Assembly: GCF_000585375.1 (NCBI RefSeq)
Contig: NZ_KK073874.1
Span: 4,991,251-5,055,250, forward strand
Direction: 5' to 3'
Origin: Cryptosporangium arvum DSM 44712
GTDB taxonomy: Bacteria > Actinomycetota > Actinomycetes > Mycobacteriales > Cryptosporangiaceae
Length of the DNA stretch: 64,000 bases
Below, in pieces: positions 1 to 8,533 of the stretch. Made by a program: the position numbers and the translations under genes. Position 1 is the stretch's first letter, and every line of letters begins with the position of its first letter. Under the pieces are notes generated by a model. The model saw only the letters and a program-made list of their open reading frames with translations, was not told the origin of the DNA and did not search any database.

Positions 1-312
1 GAGCCGGTCGTCGTCGATCGCGCCGAGCGGCTCGGGGGTGTCGGTGAGCATCAGCGCCTCCTGGTGCTTCTCGTCGCGCCGGACCTCGCGGCGCAGGCGG
101 TCGACGGCCTTGCGGTAGGCGGTGGTGGTGAGCCAGGCGCCGGGGTTGGCCGGGACGCCCTCGTCCGGCCAGCGTTCGACCGCGGTGGCGAACGCCTCCG
201 CCGCCATCTCCTCGGCGACGTCGAGGTCGCCGAGGCGCCGGGCCAGGGTGGCGACCACCCGGGCCCACTCGTCACGGTGGACCCGGGTGATCGTGTCGGC
301 GACGCCGGTCAT
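1..312 (-). CDS. ECF RNA polymerase sigma factor, partial (ECF42-like)
   Basis: The reading frame runs from ATG at 312 off the left edge of the window, so only the first 104 residues are visible. It begins MTGVADTITRVHRDEWARV and carries the sigma-70 region 2 pattern (RRLGDLDVAEEMAAEAFATA, then TAYRKAVDRLRR). Its ATG overlaps the stop of the YCII/DGPF gene by four bases (ATGA), so the two are translationally coupled. This partner pairing is the hallmark of the ECF42 group, whose members carry a C-terminal TPR-like extension in place of a classical anti-sigma factor; that part is outside the window. Role expected: alternative promoter recognition. The family is well supported, the stimulus is unknown. 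Confidence 0.85.
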   Translation of the reverse strand, partial: MTGVADTITRVHRDEWARVVATLARRLGDLDVAEEMAAEAFATAVERWPDEGVPANPGAWLTTTAYRKAVDRLRREVRRDEKHQEALMLTDTPEPLGAIDDDRL

Positions 313-641
313 TCGCTGTGCGTCGGTCGGAGCTCGATCCGGCGGTTGCAGGCCTTCGACGCCTCGGTGGCCAGCCGCAGCGCGACGTCGAGATGCGGTG
401 CGGTGATGATCCACAGGCCGACGACGTACTCCTTCGTCTCCACGTACGGCCCGTCGGTGAGCACGGGCTCGTCGCCGCGGTTGTCGACGACGGTGGCCGT
501 GCCGGGCGCGCCGAGGCCGTCGGCGAACACCCAGTGGCCGCCGGTCCGCAATTTCTCGTTGAAGACGTCGATCGCGGCCTGCTCCTCCGGCGTGCCGGGG
601 TGGGTGCCGTCGTCGAGCACGGACATCAGGTACTGCGCCAT
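309..641 (-). CDS. YCII-related (DGPF domain) protein, ECF42 partner
   Basis: A 110-aa protein starting MAQYLMSVLDDG with the family signature TDGPYVETKEYVVGLW (DGPF-type motif) near residues 60-75. I chose the ATG at 641 over the one at 650: a GGGAG motif abuts the 650 ATG directly but sits nine bases before 641. YCII/DGPF proteins are small dimeric alpha/beta-barrel proteins. In actinobacteria and proteobacteria they are encoded, often in several copies, beside ECF42 sigma factors and are thought to be their regulatory partners or targets, although the biochemistry is unsettled. The four-base overlap with the sigma gene argues for co-expression in fixed ratio. Confidence 0.85.
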   Translation of the reverse strand: MAQYLMSVLDDGTHPGTPEEQAAIDVFNEKLRTGGHWVFADGLGAPGTATVVDNRGDEPVLTDGPYVETKEYVVGLWIITAPHLDVALRLATEASKACNRRIELRPTHSE

Positions 642-859
642 CCGGATCATCTCCCGAGGTGTGCGGGGTGCGAGTCAACCCTGCTACGAACGGCGCCCGC
701 CCGATCGGACACCCCCGCCGGGATCTTCTCGACACCGCCATCGACGGCTGGCGCCCACTGCCCTCAGCTTTCCGCGGAAACGGCCGATTTACTGCTCAAG
801 CCAGGCTCTCGGACACCTGACGCGAGCCCACCGTTAGAGCGAGAGCCCGAGGACCCGCG

Positions 860-1804
860 ATGAAATTCCGCCTGGTGACCCGCAGCGACTTCGACGGACT
901 GGTGTGCGCTGTCCTCCTGCGTCACCTGGACCTGATCGACGAGATCGTGTTCGTGCACCCCAAGCCGGTGCAGGACGGGCTGCTCGAGATCACCGAGCGC
1001 GACATCCTCACGAACCTCCCCTACTCGCCCGACGCGCACCTGGTCTTCGACCACCACCGCTCGGAGACCCTCCGCGTCGGCGCGAACTCGGCCAACCACG
1101 TCATCCGGCCGGACGCCCCGTCCGCGGCGCGCGTGGTCTACGAGTACTACGGCGGCCGGAAGGCGTTCCCGACGGTCTCCGACGACATGATGGAGGCCGT
1201 CGACGCCGGCGACTCCGGCGCGTACGACCTCGAGGACATCTTTTATCCCGAGGGCTGGACGCTGCTGAACTTCCTGATGGACAGCCGCACCGGCCTCGGA
1301 CGCTTCCGGCACTTCAAGATCTCGAACTACCAGCTGATGATGAAGCTGATCGGCGTCTGCGCGGAGAGCCCGACGGTCGACGACATCCTCGCCCAGCCCG
1401 ACGTCGCCGAGCGCGTGGACGTCTACCGCAAGCAGGCGAACGCGTTCACCGAGCAGCTGCGCCGCCTCGGTCGTCAGCACGACGACGTCGTGGTGGTCGA
1501 CTTCCGTCGCGAGCAGGTCATCCACGCCGGCAACCGGTTCATGGTCTACGCGCTGTTCCCGCAGGCACGGGTGTCGATCCACGTGCTGCCCGGCCGCGGC
1601 GGCACGAACACGGTGCTGGCGGTGGGCAAGTCGATCCTCGACCGCACGTCCCCCACCGACATCGGCGCGGTCATGCTGCGCCACGGCGGCGGCGGGCACC
1701 GGGCGGCCGGCAGCTGCCAGGTCGAGAACGAGCGCGCCGACTCGTTGCTGGCGCAGGTGATCACCGAAGTCGCGGCGAAACGGGAACCCGCATTGACTAC
1801 ATGA
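860..1804 (+). CDS. DHH/DHHA1-family phosphoesterase
   Basis: A 314-aa protein. The N-terminus has the DHH-domain metal motif TRSDFDGLVCAVLL (residues 7-20) and the name-giving FDHH near residue 68. The C-terminus has the DHHA1 signature RHGGGGHRAAGSCQ (about residues 273-286). The family cleaves phosphodiester or phosphoanhydride bonds (nanoRNase/pAp phosphatase, exopolyphosphatase-like, RecJ relatives) with two divalent metals held by the Asp and His residues. Which substrate applies here cannot be read from sequence. A GAGG motif eight bases before the ATG supports the start. The stop codon lies inside a 13-bp palindrome that precedes the next gene. It appears to be transcribed on its own or together with the following hydrolase. 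Confidence 0.85.
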   Translation: MKFRLVTRSDFDGLVCAVLLRHLDLIDEIVFVHPKPVQDGLLEITERDILTNLPYSPDAHLVFDHHRSETLRVGANSANHVIRPDAPSAARVVYEYYGGRKAFPTVSDDMMEAVDAGDSGAYDLEDIFYPEGWTLLNFLMDSRTGLGRFRHFKISNYQLMMKLIGVCAESPTVDDILAQPDVAERVDVYRKQANAFTEQLRRLGRQHDDVVVVDFRREQVIHAGNRFMVYALFPQARVSIHVLPGRGGTNTVLAVGKSILDRTSPTDIGAVMLRHGGGGHRAAGSCQVENERADSLLAQVITEVAAKREPALTT

Positions 1805-1809
1805 TGTAG
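1797..1809. promoter_or_regulatory. 13-bp perfect palindrome CTACATGATGTAG
   Basis: CTACAT-G-ATGTAG spans the stop codon of the DHH gene and ends nine bases before the GTG of the alpha/beta hydrolase gene. The length and symmetry suit a repressor site; the TACA/TGTA half-sites resemble those of BlaI/MecI-type regulators. No regulator of that family is in the window, so the role is inferred only. Confidence 0.35.
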
Positions 1810-1818
1810 ACAGATCGG

Positions 1819-2631
1819 GTGACCGACTTCTCGTCCGCGTACGACGCGGTCCTGGCGCAGTGGCCGGCCGGAACCGAGGCCGTCGACCTCCCGACACCGG
1901 TGGGGCGCACGCGTGTCCACGCGAGCGGCCGGGGCCGTCCGCTGGTGCTGCTGCACGGCGGTGGCGCGACCTCGACGGCCTGGTTCGCGCTGGCGTCCGC
2001 GCTGGCCGGGGAGTTCCGGGTGCACGCCCCCGATCTCGTCGGCGACGCCGGGCGCAGCGAGCGCACCGCGCTGACGTCGGTCGCCGACCTGCACCGCTGG
2101 CTCGACGCCGTGCTCGACGGCCTCGACCGGCCGGTCCTCGGCGGCCACTCCTACGGCGGCTGGATCGCGTTGAGCTACGCGCTCGCCCACCCCGGCCGCG
2201 TCGACCGGCTGGCGCTCTTCGAACCGTCGTCCTGCTTCGCCCCGATGGCACCGGGATATCTCCGGCGCGGGCTCCCGGTGCTGCTCGGCGCCACTCCCCG
2301 GCGGGTGCAGCGGCTGTACGACTGGGAGACCGGCGGCCGCGCCGTGGACCCGGCCTGGATGGAGCTCATGCGCGCGTCCACCGCCGAGCGTTGGCACCGC
2401 CCGGTGCTCCCCCGGCGTCCGAAACCGGAGCAGCTGACGGCGCTCTCCCTCCCCGTGCTCGTCGTCACCGGTGGCCGCAGCCGGTCCCAGGACCCGGCGC
2501 GGGTGGCGCGGGTGGCCACCGGCCTTCTTCCCGACGTCACCGCGCGCACCGTCGCACAGGCCAGCCATCACACGATCCCCACCGAGGACGCCGACGAGCT
2601 CGCCGCTCACCTGCGCGCGTTCACCGGCTGA
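1819..2631 (+). CDS. alpha/beta hydrolase
   Basis: A 270-aa alpha/beta-hydrolase-fold protein. The oxyanion-hole motif LVLLHGGGATST lies near residue 40, the nucleophile elbow GHSYGG near residue 109 (Ser nucleophile), and a C-terminal His sits in QASHHTIP near residue 250, giving a plausible Ser-Asp-His triad. Start is GTG, 14 bases after the preceding stop, without a clear ribosome binding site. The last 25 bases overlap the 3' end of the convergent GNAT-like gene. Closest in layout to general ester or C-C hydrolases (MhpC/epoxide-hydrolase-like); the substrate is not predictable. Confidence 0.8.
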   Translation: MTDFSSAYDAVLAQWPAGTEAVDLPTPVGRTRVHASGRGRPLVLLHGGGATSTAWFALASALAGEFRVHAPDLVGDAGRSERTALTSVADLHRWLDAVLDGLDRPVLGGHSYGGWIALSYALAHPGRVDRLALFEPSSCFAPMAPGYLRRGLPVLLGATPRRVQRLYDWETGGRAVDPAWMELMRASTAERWHRPVLPRRPKPEQLTALSLPVLVVTGGRSRSQDPARVARVATGLLPDVTARTVAQASHHTIPTEDADELAAHLRAFTG

Positions 2632-3266
2632 TCCCGTGCGGGCCGGATCAGCACCTCGCTGCCGATCGGCGTGAAGCCGGCCGCGAGGAACGCCCGGAGC
2701 GAGCGGGCGTTGCCCGGCGAGACCCCCGCGAACACCGCCTCGTCGCGCGGCACCAGCGACAGCGCCTCGCGGATCAGCGACCGGCCGTTACCCCGTCCGC
2801 GGACGGTCTGGTGGTGCAGCTCGATCGACATCTCCAGCCGCCCGGCGATGCCCTCGGCCAGCGTGACCAGGCCCCGCTCGTCGCCGTAGACGCGCACGTT
2901 CGACCGGCGGGCGCGGGCGAACGCGACCCGCGGGTGGTCGTCGGCGTCGGTGAGCTTCGGGAGCGCCGCCGCCCCGCCCCGGCCCCGGGCCACGACGGTG
3001 ACGTCCAGGTCGCCGACGTCACCCGCCGGGCCGGCCAGGAAGCGCAGGAAGTCCGGGGACATCGACCGGCCGAACCCGTCGGGCTTCTCGGCCGCGACGT
3101 GCGCGGGGCTCAGCGCGGTGGCCACCACCGCGTGCCCGGTGAACGCGACCGCGCACTCCCGGCCGCCGTCCAGCGCCGGCACGGCGGTCACCGTCCCGTC
3201 GTCGTCCGGGAACCGGCCGTCGGCGGCGTCCAGAAAGTACCGGAGGAGCGGATGTGCGTCAGTCAT
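2607..3266 (-). CDS. GNAT-like acetyltransferase
   Basis: A 219-aa protein starting MTDAHPLLRYFLDAADG. The second half has features of a GNAT fold: a beta strand with RLEMSIELHHQTVRGRGNG (the Q/RxxGxG/A-type acetyl-CoA pyrophosphate loop, here RGRGNGRSL near residue 157) followed by GVSPGNARSLRAFLAAGFTP, the usual N-x-x-S/A-x-R/x-F-x-x-x-G-F strand-helix of the C-terminal part. The start overlaps the end of the AraC-type gene upstream by eight bases, so both probably share a transcript. The 3' end overlaps the convergent hydrolase gene. Substrate unknown. Confidence 0.7.
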   Translation of the reverse strand: MTDAHPLLRYFLDAADGRFPDDDGTVTAVPALDGGRECAVAFTGHAVVATALSPAHVAAEKPDGFGRSMSPDFLRFLAGPAGDVGDLDVTVVARGRGGAAALPKLTDADDHPRVAFARARRSNVRVYGDERGLVTLAEGIAGRLEMSIELHHQTVRGRGNGRSLIREALSLVPRDEAVFAGVSPGNARSLRAFLAAGFTPIGSEVLIRPARDQPVNARR

Positions 3267-4158
3267 ACCGAAAAGGATGGAGCATCCGCGCGCCCGGCGG
3301 GTGCCCGGTGACCCGTTTGTAGGCCGCGCTGAACGCGCTCTCGGACGCGTATCCCCAGCGGCCGGCGACCGACGCGACGGTCCGGCCGGCGGCCAGCTCG
3401 GCGTCCGCACCGGCGATCCGCCGTCGCCGCAGGTAGTCCATCGGCGGTACACCGACGAGCGCGGCGAAGCGGGTGGCGAAGACCGTGCGGGAGAGCCGGG
3501 CGACCGCGGCCAGCCGCGCGACCGTCCAGGGCTCGGCCGGCCGCTCGTGCAGCGCGAGCAGCGCGGCCCCGATACCGGGTTCGCTGAGCGCGCCCGCGAG
3601 CGCGCTGGACCGGAAGACCTGCAGGTAGAGCGCTTGGCTCAGGTGCCGGCGCAGCGCCTCGCCGGCGCGCCCGCCCGCAGTGGCCTCGGCCGCGAGCAGC
3701 GACAGCGTCGCCGCGACCCCGCCGCGCAGGGTGCGCGCGGGCGGCAGCCCGTCGAGGAGCAGGCGCGCGCCGTCGGCATCGGCGAAACGCAACGCGGTGC
3801 CGACCATCCGCACCGTGACCGGCCCGGTGCCGGCCTCGTACCGGGCGTCTCCCCGCGCCGCCGCGGCGCCGTCGCGCGGACGGACCGCCGGGTCGCTCGC
3901 GGTGACGTAGTCGGCGCCGCTGAGCAGGTACGCCTCACCCGCTCCGAGGCGCACCGGTTCGGCCGCGCCGGCGCGCACCCAGCACGTGCCTTCCTCGACC
4001 GCGACGACCTTCACCTGCGCCGACCGGCCGAACCGCAGCGCCCAGTCCCCGCCGCCGGCGAACGTCGAGAGGCGGGCCGGGCGCGCGCCGAGCGTCGCGA
4101 GCGCGTCGGGCAGCACGTCGGCCGAACGATCGCGCACATCATCCGAACGCTCGCTCAT
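3259..4158 (-). CDS. AraC-family transcriptional regulator
   Basis: A 299-aa regulator. The N-terminal half is a cupin-like effector domain (AraC-binding, cupin_6 type; strands with DWALRFGRSAQVKVVAVEEG). The C-terminal ~100 residues form the double helix-turn-helix: first HTH in VARLAAVARLSRTVFATRFA, then the conserved GRWGYASESAFSAAYKRVTG, followed by PPGARM. GGAG six bases before the ATG supports the start. It is transcribed divergently from an SDR 35 bases away. Cupin-type AraC regulators of this class very often control an adjacent divergent oxidoreductase, so the SDR is the likely target. Confidence 0.9.
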   Translation of the reverse strand: MSERSDDVRDRSADVLPDALATLGARPARLSTFAGGGDWALRFGRSAQVKVVAVEEGTCWVRAGAAEPVRLGAGEAYLLSGADYVTASDPAVRPRDGAAAARGDARYEAGTGPVTVRMVGTALRFADADGARLLLDGLPPARTLRGGVAATLSLLAAEATAGGRAGEALRRHLSQALYLQVFRSSALAGALSEPGIGAALLALHERPAEPWTVARLAAVARLSRTVFATRFAALVGVPPMDYLRRRRIAGADAELAAGRTVASVAGRWGYASESAFSAAYKRVTGHPPGARMLHPFRYD

Positions 4159-4193
4159 GGTCGCTCCACGTCCCCATTCCTACCGTTCGAGAC

Positions 4194-4916
4194 ATGGAAA
4201 CCACCAACACGGTCGTGGTCATCACCGGCGCGAGCAGCGGGATCGGGGAGGCGACGGCGCGACTGCTCTCGTCGCGGGGCGCACGGCTCGTTCTCGGGGC
4301 GCGCCGCACCGACCGGCTCGAGGCGCTCGCGTCGTCGCTCGGCGACGCCGTCTACGCGGCGACCGACGTCCGCCGACGCGACGACGTCACCGCCCTGGTC
4401 GACCTCGCGCTCGACCGCTTCGGCCGGGTCGACGCGTTCGTCGGCAACGCGGGCATCGGCCCGGTGTCGCACCTGGCCGACCTGCGGGTCGACGAATGGG
4501 ACGCGATGGTCGACGTCAACATCAAGGGCGTGCTGCACGGGATCGCGGCCGCGCTGCCGGTGTTCCGCGCGCAGGGCAGCGGGCACTTCGTCACGACCGC
4601 CTCGACGGCCGCGTTCCGCACGCTGCCGACGATGGCGGTGTACGCGGCGACGAAGACCGCGGTCCGGGTGATCGCCGAAGGGCTGCGCCAGGAGTCGGAC
4701 GGCGCGTACCGCGTCACGACCGTCACCCCCGGCTTCATCGCGACCGACTTCGCCGGGGCGGCCACCGACCGGGAGGTCCGCGCCGACCTGCTCGCCCTGC
4801 GCGACCGGATCGCCATCCCACCGTCCGCGGTCGCCGAGGCGATCGCGTTCGCGCTCGCCCAACCACCCGAGGTCGACGTCAACGAGCTGGTGATCCGCCC
4901 GGTGACGCAGGGCTAG
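4194..4916 (+). CDS. SDR-family NAD(P)-dependent oxidoreductase
   Basis: A 240-aa classical short-chain dehydrogenase/reductase. The cofactor-binding TGASSGIG motif lies at residues 11-18, followed by GARRTDR, where the Arg pair favours NADP(H). The structural NAG motif is in VGNAGIGP, the catalytic Ser in TTASTAAF, and the YAATK (YxxxK) active site near residue 151. Length and motif spacing are normal. It is divergent from the AraC-family gene, which probably controls it. Substrate is unknown; relatives act on carbonyls and alcohols of many kinds. Confidence 0.9.
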   Translation: METTNTVVVITGASSGIGEATARLLSSRGARLVLGARRTDRLEALASSLGDAVYAATDVRRRDDVTALVDLALDRFGRVDAFVGNAGIGPVSHLADLRVDEWDAMVDVNIKGVLHGIAAALPVFRAQGSGHFVTTASTAAFRTLPTMAVYAATKTAVRVIAEGLRQESDGAYRVTTVTPGFIATDFAGAATDREVRADLLALRDRIAIPPSAVAEAIAFALAQPPEVDVNELVIRPVTQG

Positions 4917-5015
4917 GGTCGGGTTTCCAGGTTCAGGCCGCCGTGGGCGTGGTCCGGGCGGCGAGCGGCAAGGCGGAGGTCCTTTCCGATCCCGCTGCTT
5001 AATCCGAAGGGACCC

Positions 5016-5149
5016 GCAACGCGGCCTGGCGGCGGCTGAGCGGAGCCGCAGCCGCAGCCGGAGCGACCGGCAACCCGGCCTGGCGGCGGCTGAGCGGAGC
5101 CGAGCCGGAAGGACTGGCAACCCGGCCTGGCGGCGGCTGAGCGGAGCCG
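5016..5149. repeat. three copies of a 33-bp repeat with an internal hairpin
   Basis: Copies lie at 5016-5048, 5070-5102 and 5117-5149; the second and third are identical and the first differs at one base. Each unit starts GCAACCCGGCC and ends with CGGCT-GAGCGG-AGCCG, a 5-bp stem (6 bp in the outer copies) around a fixed 6-base loop. The array fills the gap between two convergent genes (SDR ending 4916, LAL regulator ending 5178), so it may act as a two-way terminator or be a REP-like palindromic element. It contains no gene. Confidence 0.8.
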
Positions 5150-5177
5150 CAGCCGAGCACGGATCGCCGGATGCGGC

Positions 5178-8100
5178 CTAGGTGAGGAGACCGGCGCGGC
5201 GGGCCAGGGCCGCGGCTTCGGTGCGCCCGGCGGCGCCGAGCTTCGCCATCAGGTTCGACACGTGGACGCTCACCGTCTTGTCGCTGATGTAGAGGGAGCG
5301 CCCGATCTGCCGGTTGGTGCGGCCCAGCGCGAGGAGTTCGAGCACCTGCCTCTCTCGCGGGGTCAGCTCGGTGTCGCGGCGATCGGCCGCGGTGCGTGGC
5401 CCGGCCGGACCGGCCAGCGCGGCCAGCTCGGCGAGCAGCGGCTCGGCGCCCAGCTCACGGGCCGTGGACCGGGCCGCGGCGGCCTCGGCCCGGGCGGACC
5501 CCGGGTCGCCGGTGGCCAGCAGGGCGGCCGCCAGCCGCGCCCGCGACCGCGCGCCCTCGAACCGGTGCCCGTAGCCGAAGGCCTCCACCGACCGCCGCCA
5601 GACCGCCACCAACTCCTCCGCTGACGGAACCTCGGCCGAGAGCGCCTCGGCCGAAGACACCGCAGCCGAAGACACCGCAGCCGAGGACACCGCGGTCGGG
5701 GGACTCCCACCCGAAGGAATCGCGGCCGTGGCCGACACCTCACCGCCGGCCGGGCCGACAGCGGCAAGGTCGACCGCGGCAAGGTCGACCGCGGCAGGGT
5801 CGGACGCGGCCGGGCCGGATTCGGCAAGGTCGGGCGCGGCCGGGTCGGGCGCGGCCGGGTCGGGCGCGGCCGGGTCGGACGCGGCCGGGTCGGACGCGGC
5901 GGCCCAGCGCAGGCGGGCCCACTCGGCGGCCACGCGGACGACCCAGGCCGTGCTCTCCGGCCCGAGCGGCCCGCCCCCGTGCGGCGGCGCCCAGCGCAGG
6001 CGGGGCCAGTCGTCGTCGGCGCGGGTCATCCGGGTGGGCTCGTCGGGGCCGAGCCTGCCGCTGCGGGCCCGGACGCTCTCCGCGACCCGGCCGACCATGC
6101 TCACCAGCTCCGCACCCCGACGCACGGCCGCGGCCCGCTCGGCCGCTCCGGCCCGGGCGACCGAGCTCGCGAGCGCGCCGAGCGCCAGCGCGTGCAGCCG
6201 GAACCGCGCGTCGAACCAGCGGCCACCCCACTGGGTGGAGACCGTGTCGATGATCTCGTCGTGGGTGGCCAGCGCCGCCTCCACGTCGCCGCGGTCGGCG
6301 TACGCGTCGAGCAGCGCGGCGCCGCCGATGATGCAGAGCACCCCGTCCCGCCGCCACCAGGGCCGGTTCGACTCGGCCAGGCGCAGCACGTCGGCCGAGC
6401 CGCGCCCGGCGTGCACGGTCAGGCTCGCCGCGACCAGGCCGGCCCGGGCCAGAGCCGGAGCGTCGGGGTAGGCCGCGGCCACGGACAGCGCGTCGTCCCA
6501 GCGCCCCAACACGTAGTCGGCCTGGATCATCATCGGCAGCGCGTCGGCGCCGTAGGTGGCCCATGGACGCCCGATCTCGCGGGCCACACCGGCCGTCTCG
6601 CCGAACGCCAGCCGCGCGTCCTCCAGGCGGCCCTGCTCGTAGAGGAAGATCGCCAGGCTGTAGAGCGAGCGCAGCGTCGCGTTGGGATCGCCCGACGCGC
6701 GGGCCTGCACGATGCTGTCGCGCAGCAGCCGCTCGGCGGCGGCCGGATCGGCGCGCCAGCGTTCGATCCGCGCGCGGGTGGTGGCCGCGTCGGCCTGGAC
6801 GTTCGTGATCCCGACGCGGACGGCGATCGCGCGCGCCTCGTCGCTGTAGACGATGGCCTCGTCGATGTCGCTGGCGTTGGCCGAGAGCGCGCGGGCCAGC
6901 GCGGCCAGGGCCCGGGCCCGCAGCGCGGTCGGCGGTTCCTCGGGGATCAGCTCGAGCGCCTGGCGGGCCAGGCCGACCACGTCGTGCGAGGTGTCGAACG
7001 CGACCGTGTGCTCGCTGAGCTCGATCAGCAACGCGGCCCGGACGTCGGGCGCGGCGTCGGCGGGCAGCCGGCCGAGCGCCTCCTCGATCATGTGCACGGC
7101 CCGGAACGGGTACCCGGCGTGCGAGGCCGCGCTGGCGGCCTTGCGGGGCAGCTCGACCACCGTGCGTGGGTCCTCGACCAGGGACGCCAGCTCCTGCACC
7201 GACTCGTAGAGGCGCATCGCCTCGCCCGGCGCGGCGACCCGCATCGCCTCGTCGCCGGCGCGGATACCGGCGTCGAACGCGGTGGTCAGGTCACCGGCTT
7301 CGCGGGCGTGGCGGGCCAGGTCGGCGTCGGTGCCCGGTATTTCCAGGCTGGCGATGACCTCGGCGAACTGCGCGTGATGACGGCGGCGCTCGCCGGGGAG
7401 CAGGTCGTCGTAGACGGCCTCGGCCAGCAGCGCGTGCCGGAACGCGTACTTGTCGCCCGGGCGCAGGTCGAGCACGTGCGCGTCGGCGGCCTCGCGCAGC
7501 GCGGCGTTGAGCGCGGCGCTGCTCAGGCCGGCGACGCGGACCAGCCGGTCGTGGTGGATCTTCAGCCCCGCGACCGCGATCAGCTGCAGCACGTGCCGGG
7601 TGTCGGCGGACAGCCGCTCGAGCCGGATCAGCAGCAGATCGGCCAGGTCGCGCGGGATCATGACCGACGACGACGGGCTGGCGACGAGCTCGGCGATCAG
7701 CTGCTCGGCGTAGAACGCGTTGCCCTGGGCGCGGTCGAGGACGTCGGCGAGCACGGCGTCGTCCAGCTCGGTGGCCGAACCCTCGGCGAGGCCACGGACG
7801 AGCGCGGCGGCGTCGGCCCGCTCCAGCGGACGCAACGCGACCCGCAGGACGCCGGGCAGCCGGCCCCACTCGAGCACGACCGTGCGCAGCGGGTGGCGGC
7901 GGTGCAGGTCGTCGGAGCGGTAGGAGGCGACCGGCACGACCGGGGCTGCGGCCTCGGCGGACAGGCGGGTGAGCAGGAAGCCGAACAGCTCACGGGTGGC
8001 GCCGTCGGCCCAGTGGAGGTCCTCCAGGACCAGTAACACGCGCCGGTCGCTGGCCAGCTCGAACAGCGCGCCGAGCACGGCCTCGTACAGCACCGCCGGG

Positions 8101-8474
8101 TCGAGGCGGCCCTCGTCGCCGTCGGAGCCGACCATCCGGCGCTGGGGCAGCAGGCGGGCCAGCGGCGGGTAGTGCACGCGGAGCCGTTCGACGGTCTCGG
8201 GTTCGTCCCGCGCGAGCCGCCCGAAGGCCTCGCTGATCGGCAGGAAGGGAACAGCATCACCCCCGAAGCTGACGCAGTGCCCCACCAGGACCAGCGCGCC
8301 CTCGGCGTCGGCCGCGCGGGCGAACTCCCGCAGCAGGCGGGTCTTACCGATGCCGGCCTCGCCCGACACGACCGCGGCGGAGGCCCCGCCGGACGCCGTG
8401 CCGCCGAGCAATCCCCGTAGCGTCGCCAGCTCGGCGTCGCGACCGACCAGAGGGGCCGGCTCCGCACTCGTCAT
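5178..8474 (-). CDS. LAL-type LuxR-family regulator with AAA ATPase domain
   Basis: A 1,098-aa regulator of the large ATP-binding LuxR (LAL/MalT-like) class. The N-terminus is LVGRDAELATLRGLL, then a Walker A in VVSGEAGIGKTRLLREFARA (about residues 35-54) and a Walker B-like LLVLEDLHWADG. The middle is a helical, TPR-like region. The C-terminal 65 residues are a LuxR HTH (LTPRERQVLELLALGRTNRQ, then SDKTVSVHVSNLMAKLG). A low-complexity linker of (S/P)DPAA and SSAAV pentapeptides precedes the HTH. I take ATG 8474 as start because VGRDAEL normally lies close to the N-terminus; an in-frame ATG at 8531 is possible and neither has a clear ribosome binding site. Target genes are unknown. Confidence 0.9.
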   Translation of the reverse strand: MTSAEPAPLVGRDAELATLRGLLGGTASGGASAAVVSGEAGIGKTRLLREFARAADAEGALVLVGHCVSFGGDAVPFLPISEAFGRLARDEPETVERLRVHYPPLARLLPQRRMVGSDGDEGRLDPAVLYEAVLGALFELASDRRVLLVLEDLHWADGATRELFGFLLTRLSAEAAAPVVPVASYRSDDLHRRHPLRTVVLEWGRLPGVLRVALRPLERADAAALVRGLAEGSATELDDAVLADVLDRAQGNAFYAEQLIAELVASPSSSVMIPRDLADLLLIRLERLSADTRHVLQLIAVAGLKIHHDRLVRVAGLSSAALNAALREAADAHVLDLRPGDKYAFRHALLAEAVYDDLLPGERRRHHAQFAEVIASLEIPGTDADLARHAREAGDLTTAFDAGIRAGDEAMRVAAPGEAMRLYESVQELASLVEDPRTVVELPRKAASAASHAGYPFRAVHMIEEALGRLPADAAPDVRAALLIELSEHTVAFDTSHDVVGLARQALELIPEEPPTALRARALAALARALSANASDIDEAIVYSDEARAIAVRVGITNVQADAATTRARIERWRADPAAAERLLRDSIVQARASGDPNATLRSLYSLAIFLYEQGRLEDARLAFGETAGVAREIGRPWATYGADALPMMIQADYVLGRWDDALSVAAAYPDAPALARAGLVAASLTVHAGRGSADVLRLAESNRPWWRRDGVLCIIGGAALLDAYADRGDVEAALATHDEIIDTVSTQWGGRWFDARFRLHALALGALASSVARAGAAERAAAVRRGAELVSMVGRVAESVRARSGRLGPDEPTRMTRADDDWPRLRWAPPHGGGPLGPESTAWVVRVAAEWARLRWAAASDPAASDPAAPDPAAPDPAAPDLAESGPAASDPAAVDLAAVDLAAVGPAGGEVSATAAIPSGGSPPTAVSSAAVSSAAVSSAEALSAEVPSAEELVAVWRRSVEAFGYGHRFEGARSRARLAAALLATGDPGSARAEAAAARSTARELGAEPLLAELAALAGPAGPRTAADRRDTELTPRERQVLELLALGRTNRQIGRSLYISDKTVSVHVSNLMAKLGAAGRTEAAALARRAGLLT
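5761..5895. repeat. 15-bp tandem repeat within the LAL gene (9 units)
   Basis: Nine contiguous 15-bp units of the type GCGGCCGGGTCGGGC, varying at a few positions, encode the pentapeptide series (S/P)DPAA in the linker ahead of the LuxR HTH. Units at 5836-5865 are identical, as are those at 5866-5895, so the array looks recently expanded. The unit length keeps the frame. Confidence 0.85.
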
Positions 8475-8533
8475 GAAGGCATTGTCGCGAACGGGTCCGA
8501 CAGAATTTCCGGTGACCGCCGGTGACGTCATGA

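Noticed and set aside
1793-1816. TTGACT at 1793 as a -35 box for the alpha/beta hydrolase gene
   Set aside because: No -10-like sequence lies at 16-18 bases spacing before the GTG start; TTGACT is part of the DHH coding end.
5979-8036. A 685-codon plus-strand frame opposite the LAL regulator
   Set aside because: GC-driven shadow frame; the minus strand has Walker A, Walker B and LuxR HTH in order.
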